DNA from: Heterocephalus glaber
Taxonomy: Eukaryota > Chordata > Mammalia > Rodentia > Bathyergidae
Length of the DNA: 64,000 nt
NCBI RefSeq assembly: GCF_000247695.1
Contig: NW_004624783.1
Span: forward strand, 5,898,968 to 5,962,967
Reading direction: 5' to 3'
Positions 54,000 through 64,000 of this stretch are shown piece by piece. The position numbers and the translations under genes were made by a program. The first letter of the stretch is position 1, and each line of letters starts with the position of its first letter. The notes under the pieces are model-generated. The model was not told where the DNA came from. It was given only the letters and a program-made list of their open reading frames with translations, and ran no database searches.

Positions 54000-55160
54000 T
54001 CCTAAATGTACACCTCATATCTAGAATCATTTTCTTCTGCTTGAAGTCTGTCTTTTAAAACTTTTCTTGAACAGAATATTTGTCCCTGTTTTTATTTATT
54101 TGAAAATTTTCATTTCTCTCTCATTCTTGAAAGAATTTTACTAGGTATAAGTTATTGTTTTCATCTCAGCACACTGAAAATATTATCCCACAGTCTCTGG
54201 CTTCCAGTTTTGCTGTTTAATCAGTTAGTTTACTTTTGTGTTCTTTAGAAAGCGATCTTTTCCATTCCCATTTGCTTTAAAGATTGCTTTGCCTTTGATG
54301 CTTTGTAGTTTTATTATCATGTAGTCTTCAGAACTCCATAATATATGTAGGTAGGGATTTCTTTGTTCTATCCACCTTGAGGATGATTTAGTTTCCTGTA
54401 TTTGGATATTGCTCTGTTTCCATTGTTTTCAAACTTTCTCAGCCATTATATTTTTAATGTACTCTTGCACTCTCCATTACCTTCTTTTAGAACTTTTGAT
54501 TAGACAGATGTTAGGCCTTCTCATGCTATCCTCCAAGTCTTTGAACCATTCTGTTATATTTCCACCTCATTTTCTCTCTGGACTACATTCTAGATCACTT
54601 ATTTATATCAAATATTTGTTTTTTTATTCCTGTTGACTGTTTTTTTTATCAGCCAAATGTAATCTGCAGTCTCATTGATCTGCTAAGTTTTAATTTTCAG
54701 TTGCCACAGTGCATCCATGCTGAAACAAATTTCCCCCGCATTCTCACATCTTGTAATAAGTGGCAGTATTTCTGGTGGCACATAAAACTGTGGTGCATCT
54801 TATAATCAATCCTGTTTTACAATCAACACAATATGGTATTTATTTTTTCCCTTTTGGAAGTTCCATCTGATTCTTTTCTGAGTCAAAATTACCAAAATTT
54901 CTTATCTATTTTAGAACTTCTTGCTTGTTTCTTTAAATTTATGGAACATAGTTGTTTTTTTATTCTGTGTGATATAATTACAATACTAGAAGACTTTGTA
55001 AGTCTTTTTCTGCTGTGCATTGTTTCTGTTGATTCTTGCTCGTGTTGCCTTGTGGGGATTTTGTGCCATTTGTCCATGAACCGATTATTTTCTTTGAACA
55101 TTTATCTGTGGGAATGCTTTGAGGCCTGGGTTCAAATCATGTTCCTCTAGAGATGATACA
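54000..55160 (-). repeat. Ancient L1-like sequence, antisense
   Basis: T-rich sequence with tctcagccattatattttta and tagacagatgttaggccttc follows the antisense of old L1 (L1M-type) internal regions. No open frame of note. Confidence 0.4.
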
Positions 55161-55407
55161 CATTTATTTCTCTGAGCTGCTTTGAGGGCACTATCAACCT
55201 GAGACTGTTCTACATTAAATTAGTTGTTTAATCATTTTTGGACTGCATAGTTAGCATAAATGTAAAACACGTTTTACACAAACGCATGTCAGTCTAATAT
55301 ATGGCTATGAATTCTCAGATGTTTTTCCCAGAATCACTTAATGCCAAGGTTTAAAGCCTGGACAACAATAGCATATTATTTGCAAGCAGGTAATCAAAGT
55401 TGAAGAA

Positions 55408-55498
55408 TTTTTTTTTTCTTTTTTTGGTATCAGGGATTGAACTCAGGACCCTGTGTTTACAAGGCAGGAGCAGCACCACTGAGCTAAATCTCCAGCCC
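55408..55498 (-). repeat. ID-type SINE, antisense
   Basis: T-run, ggtatcagggattgaactca and the end ctgagctaaatctccagccc. Confidence 0.88.
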
Positions 55499-55729
55499 AA
55501 AGATAAAGAACTTTTAAGGCCTTGGAATTTTTGGAAGAAAAGATAACTATTGATAATTTTTCAGACTCTGGTAAGCATGCATGTTTAAATAGCTAAATAA
55601 CAACTAAAAGAATGGGCACAGAGCGTATAACTTCCAAACAGAAAAGACTAAAGATGATAAAAAAAGAAGTTGGCAAAAAATAAACCAAAAGAAGGTAAGA
55701 AAGATTTCAAAAAGGAATTTTAAATTTTT

Positions 55730-55803
55730 TATTTTTATTTTTGGTGCTGGGGATTAAACCAAAGAAGCACACATTTTACCACTGGGCTATCCCGCTAGGC
55801 TCC
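55730..55803 (-). repeat. Diverged ID-like SINE, antisense
   Basis: ttggtgctggggattaaacc, then ccactgggctatcccgctag; weak resemblance to the ID element. Confidence 0.5.
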
Positions 55804-56067
55804 CCCTCCAAAAAAGGACTTTAAAAAAGTGCAACAAATTGAAAGCACAATAAAAGAAGAAGCTTACTTAAATATATTTACAATAATACTAAAGATAAAT
55901 GAACTTAACTCTCCAGCAAAAGATGAAAACAATTGGAATAAATTTTTAAAAATCTAATTATATGTATTCAAAAGAGATACTCTTAAAACATAAGAACAAA
56001 GAAAAACAAAAAGTCAAGGGTGGAAAAAATAATCCAGGGAAATGCTAATAAAAGAAAGCACCTATAG

Positions 56068-56397
56068 TGAGAAACTGAAAGTGTAAATAAGGATTAAAAT
56101 GATTAAAATGAATAATTGATAATTTAAAAAAGGAAGAAAAGGTCCAAAAGGGTAGGGGAAGTGGAAGGGGAAGGGGAAAGGAAAGAAAGGAAAGGAAAAA
56201 TTATAAGAAAAGGAAAAAATGGAAACAAAGTCTTTGTAAATAGGGAAGGGAGGAGGGGGTGAAGGGAGAGCAGGGGAATGGGGAAAAAATAAGAACCATG
56301 ATACATAATGTACAGGTACAAGCACCCAGTGATAAATGTAAATGTATTGTATACCTAAAATGTACCAATAGAAGAATTTAAGCAAAAACAAACAAAA
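56068..56397 (+). mobile_element. 5'-truncated L1 3' end with 17-bp TSD
   Basis: Flanked by the perfect duplication AAAGAAAGCACCTATAG (56051-56067 and 56398-56414). Carries the same 3' UTR block as 26277-26435 (ggggaaaaaataagaaccat, aatgtattgtatacctaaaa) and an A-rich tail. Inserted inside older L1-like DNA. Confidence 0.88.
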
Positions 56398-56796
56398 AAA
56401 GAAAGCACCTATAGCTTTATTAATATAAATAAAATAAACTTTAAGGCAAGAGACATTATTGGAAATAAGATTATTACTAATGATGCTACTTTCAAGTTCC
56501 CAAAAATATTTAGTGTATAAAAATACTCAGGAATAATTCTAACAAATAATGAGAACTCCTTCCTGGAGATAATTATAAAATGTTTTTGAGAAATGCTAAA
56601 GTTCTAAACAATTCTAAAGATATTCTATATTCTTGGATAAGAACACTCAGTCATAAAATTATCTGTTCTTCCCAAGTAGATCCAGACATTCAGTGTAATT
56701 TCAGCCAAAAGCCCAATAGTTCCACAAAATGTCACAAGTTGATAAAAATGTACATGAAAAAACAAAGATCCTAAGGGGAGGCAAGTCAGTCCCACA

Positions 56797-56908
56797 CCAG
56801 GGTCTTGCTAAGTCACTTTGTTGCCCAGGTTGGATTTGAACTTGTACTTCTGTGTTGGGATCCCAGAGCACTGGGATTATAGGTGTATGCCACCACCATG
56901 CTCACTTA
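56797..56908 (-). repeat. B1 SINE, antisense
   Basis: agggtcttgctaagtcactt, tgttgcccaggttggatttg and actgggattataggtgtatg. Confidence 0.85.
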
Positions 56909-57160
56909 AAGCTATAATTATTGAGACAATGTAGGACTGTAGAGAGACAGACAGATCATAGCACAGAAACAAATCCAAGCATACTTTTCAGACTTGGCAC
57001 AGCAGATTTATTTGATACACAAATACATTGTTGCTACATCAATAATTGTTGCTGGGAAAATTACAGATCTGTATAGGGAAATGAAATTAAATGCCTATCA
57101 TACCACATACAAAAATTCCAGGCAGATTAAATTCTTGAATGTAAAAGGCAAAACTATAAA

Positions 57161-57268
57161 CCAGGAATGATGACACACGCCTATAATCCCAGCACTCAGG
57201 AGGCTGAGGCAGGAGGATTGCCATGAGTTTGTGGCCAACCTGGGCTACATAATGAGTTCAAGACCAGC

Positions 57269-57300
<32 letters not shown>
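57161..57300 (+). repeat. B1 SINE with (GA)n tail and 14-bp TSD
   Basis: acacgcctataatcccagca, aggaggctgaggcaggagga and acctgggctacataatgagt, then (GA)n at 57271-57301 in place of poly(A). Flanked by GGCAAAACTATAAA (57147-57160 and 57301-57314). Confidence 0.92.
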
Positions 57301-57302
<2 letters not shown>

Positions 57303-57475
57303 CAAAACTATAAAACCCTTAGAAGGCAAGATAGAGGATATCTTTATGACATTGTGATAAGGAACAATTTTTCCAGACAAGACATAAAAGGCAAAACTAA
57401 AAAGTAAAGAACCCACAACAATTCCCATAAAGAGAAAGATGGATAAAAATTAACCACATCAAAGTCAAGAACTTG

Positions 57476-57595
57476 TAGTTGGGAATGTCTATACTCTCAC
57501 CTGTTTGGGAGGCTGAAACAGGAGATCCCTTGAGCCCAGGACTTAGAGGCCAGCCTGAGCAATGTAGTGAGACTGTGTGTCTTTAAAGAAAATAA
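57476..57595 (+). repeat. B1 SINE, diverged
   Basis: gtttgggaggctgaaacagg, gatcccttgagcccaggact and gccagcctgagcaatgtagt. Confidence 0.8.
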
Positions 57596-58231
57596 AACTA
57601 AAAATTAAGTAAAATACTTCTGTCCTTAAGACTCTTTACTGAGAGTAGAAAGCAGACCTCAAACTGAGAGGATATATTTGTAACATATAAAACTGGTAAA
57701 GAATTAATATCCAGGATATATAGAGAACATCTGTGAACAACTTTCTATAATGGGCAAAACCCATGAAATGCTATGTCATCAAATAAGACTCACAAATAAT
57801 CTGTAATCATATAAAAATTTGTAATTAGGGAAAAGCAAATTAAAACCACAATGAAATTACCAAATCTCACCACCAAATAGGCAGGAGTTAAGAAATCATT
57901 TAATACTAAAAGTTAACAAGGATGTGGGACAATCGATCTCTCATCCCTCCTGGTGGAGCTTTAAATTGATGAAATCACTTAGGAAAGTTGGTGGAATCAC
58001 TTTACCTATGAAAGTACTTCCACCACTATGCCCTAAAGTACTTCCACCCCTGTCCAGATGCCCTGAAGATACTCTTGGACATGTGCATTAGAATATATGT
58101 ACAAGACTGGACAAACAAGCAGAAATGTAGTCATAGAACAGGAAACCACAAAGCAGAGAAAATGAATTAACCACAAGTACATGCACCTACATGGATGAAC
58201 CTCAAAATTTAAAGTGCAAGAAGTCAAGTCA

Positions 58232-58305
58232 GGGCCTGAGGAGATAGCTCAGTGGTAAAACACTTGCCTAGCATGTGTGAGGCCCTGGGTTCAATCCCCA
58301 GCAGA
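58232..58305 (+). repeat. Classical ID SINE (BC1/tRNA-Ala type)
   Basis: agatagctcagtggtaaaac, tgcctagcatgtgtgaggcc and ctgggttcaatccccagcag. It keeps the standard rodent ID form, unlike the other copies in the window with their CCGGTACC-type end. Confidence 0.88.
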
Positions 58306-58600
58306 AGAAAAGAAGGAGGGAGGGAGGGAGGAGACCAAGTTAGAATACACACTGTATGTTTCCATTTCTATATGTCCACAAAACAGTATATTATTTAGCA
58401 ATATGTACAAACATCATAATGTATGAAATCAATAGCATGAATTTAGTGGTTTTATCTGGGGAAGAAATCTGTATGCATTTGAAGGGCACGTGAAAGTTAC
58501 TCTGGTAATGTTCCTTGTTCTAAAGCTGAATGGTGGATAAGAAGAGCGTTAATTTCATTTTTGACATACCGTGAAGGTATGTCAGGTCCATGTATTCATG

Positions 58601-61600
58601 ATATACTTCAAAATGAAGCACATTTTAAAGGGAATATGGGAAAGTTCAATTCTTGTCACAGTGAAGAAATCAATAGAAAATGCCTGAAACTGAAAAATCA
58701 GGAAGTAGCGATGTAAGCACTTTATCTAGGCTTATGAATGTGAACACAAGGCTGAAAGAATTTGAGATGGAAGCAAGACATGGGAAGAGGGACTGTGCTG
58801 CCTTTTGCAACAAGATTCTTCAAACAATGTGCTGTGTAACAGATTAAAACAAAAGTGAAGTTTAAAAGGAGGCACTGGATAGCTAGTTTTCAAATTCCCA
58901 GAGGCAAAGCAGAGGGGTGGGTGTAGGAAGAAGGGAAGGGGGAATGGAGTTGTCATTTAGTGGGTAGAGCTTCAGTTCAGGAAGATGGAAAAGCCTTGGA
59001 AATGAATGGTGCTGATGGTTGCACAAAAATGTGAATGTGCTTGATGCCACAAAACTGAACACTTAAAAATGACTGAAATGGTCGATTTATGGTATGTATA
59101 TTTTAACACCCCTCCCCATTAAAAAAAAATAAAGGTAAAAAACCATAAGCAGTTGCATTTGAGCTGTTGGGTAAGTTAGGAAAGAGTTAACCAGCTAGGG
59201 CAAGGTGGGGACATGGTAGGAAACCTGACTCTGGCCCTGAATCCCTTTCTCATTAAAGGTATTAATTCCCTCTTCTGCCGTGGACCACCCTGAGGGGCTC
59301 CAGAGATCCGTGAGCCACTCCAGTGTTCACAAATAAAACTCCCAAAATAAATTATGTTTAATCTCCAGTAGTCCCCTTTGGGTGCTTTATGGAAATAAAT
59401 ATATCAAGTGTAATCTTTAAAACAACAGAAAAACAAAGAATGCTGTCATTCACATTGGATTCTTTGATTAACAAGAGGATTTACCACAGGTCCTTAAAAT
59501 AGCATTTCTCCCAGTGCACTTGAAATGTGATTGAACTAACTAAAAAAAAAAAAAAAAAAAAAGGCTTAGACTACCCTCCAGAAATAATCCAAAGAGGTGC
59601 TTTTAGAGAAAATTGTGTATTGAAAGCCCGAGAAAACAATGCCCCACCAAAAGGTGGGATAATGTTGCTCAAATGAAAGGTTCCAAATCTACTTCCTCAC
59701 CCAAGATTTCCCACCCCTGAGAGAATTCATAGCCACTAATCATGTCTTCCCAATTTAGCTAATCATGCTTTGGGCCACCCTCTAATGGTGCACCTTAGAT
59801 TCTAATTCTAATTCCTCCTGGGCTAGGACTGTCATTTTCATCTAGATGACCCCCACTATTCATCTATGTGACAGCCCAGTACACTGTCACCCTGGCTGTC
59901 TCTCTCTACTGTACTACACCCACCCACCCACCCCCTTCCTGTTTATCCAGCCACCTACAAGGGGAACCCCAGGTCCAGCCCACCTCCATCCAGTCTGCCC
60001 TCTGATAACCCCTGGCTCTCCATCCCACAACACTCACCGCTCTGGGGCTGGGTGCCTGTCCACCCAGGATCCAACCAATGACCACCATGAGGTGCCCAAG
60101 ACCACAAGCTAAGGGCCTGCTCCCACCAAGTCAGCCACCACAGAGAAATCACTTCCTCTTCTGACAAGGAAAGGCACCTACCTGCAAAAGGATACAGCTG
60201 CAGCCAGGGACAGCTCCTGGGACCCACAGAGCCACCTGCACAGCCTGAGAGAAGCTCATGAAGTCCCTGCTGTGTGGAGGAAAGGCAAGGGTGACCCACA
60301 TACTTTCCCTGTCCAGGCACCAGCAAGCTGTTTCTGGAAAGGGCCGAAGAATAAATATTTCAGGCTTTGGGGGGCCACAAGGTAAGCTAGAGTAGCTATT
60401 CACAATGAAGAGTCTTTTTTATACAGTATTTAAAAATGTAAAAATTATTCTCAGTTTGAAGGCTGTACAAAACAGGTAGAAGTTGGATTTGATCTTTAGG
60501 CTGAAGTCTGCCTACCCCTTGTTAGTTGAAGAGCAAACATTCATTTATGACCCTATTCACAACTGTTCAAGGGTTCAAAGTGATTTAGAGCCAAGAGTTA
60601 GAAGTGTTCTTCAGTTCAGTGATCTCCAGAGTGAAGCATTTGTTCCTACTGGGGGTAAAGGAAGAAATGATTAAGGTTTTATGCTATATTTTTATTTTCT
60701 CATTTTTATTTCTATTTTTGTTTATATTTTGCAAAATATAAGTACAATGGTATTCTTGCAGGATTTATAAGTAACATAATTACATAGGCTGGGTGTGACG
60801 TGCTAATTTTTTTAATTATAGGGGTGCAGTATAAAAACATCAAGAACACTAGGCTAATCTCACATCAGTTAATTTTGAAAGGCTTCACACTGTCATGTCT
60901 TTGTTTCTATAAACATCTCTTCTCTCACAGAGCATTGGGTGGCAAAAATCTGATTTTTTAGTTAAAATTTATTTAAATGGATGTTGACAGATACCGAAGA
61001 ACTTTAGTATCTTGAAGTTCATTGTATTATAAAAGAAAAAAACATTGAGCAGTGCTATGAGCAAGGTTAAGCCTTTGGAACCTGGTGTCTTCTTGGGATT
61101 TTGCATCTTTGCTGCTCCTTGTCATGTGGAGTCAGAACCTTCTTCTCCCAAGGCAGGCCTTTCGGATCAATACTTTTCAAACTCCTGCAGAGGCCATGTT
61201 GACATCAGGCTGGGCTCCAGCTACGTAAATTACCTAGTAACACTCTATATATGCTGGATTCAGTCTCCTGTACAAAGCAGACTTTTGTGTAAGAATAGGA
61301 CAAAAGAATGGGACGGGGCAGTGCTGCTTCACAATTGAGCTCATTTTCCCTGTTTCATCTAACAGTGATGTCTGTGCACGTTTTGTTTAACAAAAAAATG
61401 GGCAATGGAAATCTAAAATTATTAGTGCCAGTGATTATATAGCTGGTACGATAAACTGGACGTAACTGAAATAAAGATGGAAATATACCTACTAGCGGTA
61501 AATGACTGGAAAATGTGGAGTCCATTTTGGAGTGATTTTTATCTAAAATGGTTAATCTAAGAAAAGTTCCTGTACTTAGAAGGACAAACATGAACTATTT

Positions 61601-61856
61601 ATGTAGCACATCCCAGAACCCCTGTGGCTAGGTATTGTGTTATTACACAAGTGATTTATTGGATTAACCCAGATATCTGGATATTGGTTTGGATAGGAAA
61701 AAATTAAAACCATAGAAGATGTAGTGAAGAACTGTGATGGGTTGGAGATTTTTTCTCTACTTGTAAGTCAACAAGCTGGTCTGTGCCAATTTCATAGATA
61801 CTAGCAGAAGACATACAACCCTGGGTCAGAGACAAAGAACTTTATCACTCAGGCCA
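58601..61856. other. Intergenic DNA, no gene seen
   Basis: Contains an A21 tract (59542-59562). The ORFs here are short and unlike known proteins. The stretch 59840-60400 is C-rich on one strand but has no coding signature I can support. Confidence 0.4.
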
Positions 61857-62243
61857 TGTCTTAGCTTTCCTATGGCTGGGACACAGCACCCAACACCCAC
61901 AATTTAAATAAAGAGAGGAGTTTTTTTTGGCTCACAGTTTCAGTCCATGGTTGGCTGGCTCCAAGGCAGAAACAAGATGGCAGAAGAGCATGACAGAATA
62001 AAATGTGTTCAACTCATGGCAGGCAGGAAGCAAAGAGCATGAAGGGAGGAGCTGGGGAGGGAGATCTTCCCTTCCAGGTCACTCACTGGTGACCCATCTC
62101 CCACCAGGCCCCACCTCCTAAAAGGAAGTCAGCCATGAACTCATCAGTGGACTGATCCTCTGGCAAGTACAGTGCCCCCATGATCCCCCATGATTCCAAA
62201 CCCATGAGGCTTTTGGAGGACATCTTGAATCTAAACCATAACA
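61857..62243 (-). repeat. MaLR-type solo LTR, antisense
   Basis: The right end aatctaaaccataaca is the reverse complement of the MaLR start TGTTATGGTTTAGATT. ctcccaccaggccccacctc is the reverse complement of the conserved GAGGTGGGGCC region. Left end TGTCTTAGCTTT. No TSD seen. Confidence 0.65.
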
Positions 62244-62399
62244 TGGCAATATTAGCATTTGTGCCTGTTCTTTGAGGCCCATTTTTCACAGGGCAACACA
62301 AAAAGGACCAGCTGACACCTACAAAAATACCAGCTTGAATTACAGGGCAGGAATCCTGAGCATAGAGAACCTGAAGTCTTGTAAGATTTCTGTTCATTT

Positions 62400-63590
62400 T
62401 AAATGTATTAATATTTTTATGACTCAGAATGTGGATGGTCTTAGTGAATGTTCCATGTAAGCTTGGGAAGAATGTGTGCTCTATTGTCGTTGATGGATTA
62501 ATCCATAAGTATCAATTAGATCAAGCTGATTGATGGTGCTGTTCAGGTCAACTATATTCTTACTGATTTTCTGTTGGCTTCGTGTATAATTACTAAAAGA
62601 GGAGTTTTGAATTTGCTTTTCCCTCCTTGAAATTCTATCAGGTTTGGCCTCATGTAATACTATGTATGGTACTCTTAACCCAGTAGCTTCTCTAGAGTTT
62701 GCAATACACTTTTAACTAATCTAAATCCATCTTCAAATACTACTATTCCACTTCACAGGTAAGACCGGTACCTCATAACAGAGTATTTCTGATTCCTTCT
62801 TCTTGTCCCATGACATTGCTGAAATTTATTTCACTTGTTCATAGGCTATGATCTTGTCATACGTTGTCACTATTAAAAACAATAATAAGAAAAATAAAAT
62901 ATTTTATTTTACCTTAATTTATTCTTTTCTCCTCCCCTTTTTCTTTATATAGATCTGAATTTCTGACCTATATTCTTTTCCTATTCCCTAAAGCACTTTT
63001 TTTTTCTTGGTACTGGAGATCGAACTCGGGACCTTGCACTTGCAAGGCAGGCACCAGAACAACTGAGCTAAATCCCTGGCCCCTAAAGCACTTCTTTTAA
63101 TATTGCTTGCAATTTCAAATCTGTTGGTGATAAATTCCCTCCAATTTTGCTTATCTGAGAAAGTACTGATCCTTTACTCTTACAGGATAATCTCCCTGGA
63201 CATAGAATCCTACGTTAGCAGATTTTTGTTCCAACCCCATAAATGTTTATTTCACTCTATTCCCTTCTTGCTTGCATAATTTCTAACAAGAAGTCTGCTA
63301 TAATTCTTATATTTAAATCTATAGAGGTAGGGTGGAGCCCCCACACACACACCCTGGTTTCTTTCAGGAATTTTTGTTTCAGTTTATGATATGCCTAGGT
63401 ATAGCTTTTGTCATGCTTGGTGTTCTCTGGGCTTCCAAATATCTAGTTTGCGGTCTATTAATTTTTGAAAATTCTCAGCCATATTATTTCAAAAATTTCT
63501 TCTTGTGCTGTTCTTTCTTTTCCTCTTGGTACTTCAGTATATGTATGTTATACCTTTTGAAATTGTCTCCCAATTCTTCGATGTTCTGTT
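62400..63590 (-). repeat. Ancient L1-like sequence, antisense, interrupted by an ID SINE
   Basis: atcaattagatcaagctgat, actgattttctgttggcttc and attctcagccatattatttc follow antisense L1M-type sequence. Confidence 0.45.
62999..63081 (-). repeat. ID-type SINE, antisense, with TSD
   Basis: T-run, ggtactggagatcgaactcg and the end ctgagctaaatccctggccc; flanked by CCTAAAGCACTT on both sides (about 62987-62998 and 63082-63093). Confidence 0.9.
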
Positions 63591-63591
63591 T

Positions 63592-63596
<5 letters not shown>

Positions 63597-63636
<40 letters not shown>

Positions 63637-63640
63637 CTCT
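63597..63640. repeat. (CT)n microsatellite
   Basis: About 20 CT units with two short interruptions. Confidence 0.95.
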
Positions 63641-63784
63641 CATTTAACTTGAGTAGATTCTATTGAATATATCTTCAGTATCACTGATTCTTTCCCTGGC
63701 CATGTCCAATCTACTCATAATGAACCTAGCAAAGGCATTCTTCATTTTTGTTACAATGTTTCTCATTCCTACCACGTCCCCTTT

Positions 63785-64000
63785 TCTTAAATTCTTTTAT
63801 TGGTACATTGTAGGTATACAACACAATTACATTTCTCATTGGAAACTTGTACCGTTACATGATGCATCTTGGTTCTTATTTTTTCCCCATTCCTAGCCCT
63901 CCCTTCATCCCCTCCACCCTTCCCTATTTACAAAGACTTTATTTCCATTTTTTCCATTTCTCAGCATTTTTCCTTTCCCTTCTTTCCTTTCCCCTGCCCC
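63785..64000 (-). repeat. L1 3' end, antisense, running off the window
   Basis: tcttttattggtacattgta and atgatgcatcttggttctta, then ttttttccccattcc: the reverse complement of the L1 3' UTR block at 26277 and 56242. The rest of the element lies beyond the right edge. Confidence 0.7.

Larger units (their letters stand above)
57315..58600 (+). repeat. Ancient L1 (ORF2 end and 3' UTR), interrupted by SINEs
   Basis: aaagcaaattaaaaccacaa, ggatgtgggacaatcgatct and tgtatgtttccatttctata follow the old L1 ORF2-3' UTR layout. Interrupted by a B1 (57476-57595) and an ID (58232-58305). No open frame. Confidence 0.55.

Noticed and set aside
59840..60400. Overlapping ORFs of 60-123 codons
   Set aside because: C-rich composition keeps several frames open; no splice sites or family resemblance, and no CPA4 exon motif in it.

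Overview
The window is a piece of a mammalian, almost certainly rodent, nuclear chromosome. Genes are split by GT-AG introns, and the DNA is full of tRNA-derived ID-type SINEs, B1 (7SL-derived) SINEs, L1 fragments, MaLR-type LTRs and one class II (ERVK-like) endogenous retrovirus. The ID/B1 mix is rodent-specific. I see no mouse-type B2 elements, which points away from mouse and rat; a beaver-like or other non-muroid rodent is my guess. The gene order CEP41 - CPA1 - CPA5, with CEP41 convergent to the carboxypeptidases, matches the carboxypeptidase cluster next to MEST on human 7q32.

Layout. 1-4000: the last five coding exons of CEP41 (+ strand), a centrosome/cilium protein with a rhodanese-like domain; its 5' part lies left of the window. 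4000-13440: intergenic DNA with SINEs, an old L1, a MIR and an AT-rich block dense in TAAT motifs that looks like a conserved regulatory element. 13440-19530: complete CPA1 (- strand, 10 coding exons, 1266 nt of CDS), a pancreatic pro-carboxypeptidase A with all catalytic residues present. 19530-29010: intergenic, with a full 5'-truncated L1 insertion (27443-28498). 29015-51414: CPA5 (- strand, 11 recognisable coding exons). 51415-64000: intergenic, probably towards CPA4, made largely of L1, B1, MaLR and simple repeats.

The main result is that CPA5 looks inactivated in this genome. Its exons sum to 1306 nt, exactly 5 nt short of the 1311 nt needed for the 436-residue protein known in human. 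The loss is a 4-nt deletion in the exon carrying the zinc ligands His69/Glu72 (which also carries an in-frame TAG replacing a Trp codon) and a 1-nt deletion at the exon end that encodes the first base of the catalytic Tyr248 codon. A weak donor (GTGGCG) follows exon 8. Elsewhere the exons keep their frame and conserved residues, so the decay looks fairly recent. Its paralogue CPA1, 10 kb away, is intact.

The second notable item is a 3.7-kb ERVK-like provirus (33048-36783) in CPA5 intron 8, antisense to the gene. It has TG...CA LTRs of 507 and 493 bp, a Lys-tRNA-type primer-binding site, a polypurine tract, a perfect 6-bp target-site duplication (CAGGGT) and a heavily deleted interior. I did not find a wholly new biological system; the window is best read as a gene-family locus with one working and one dying protease gene.
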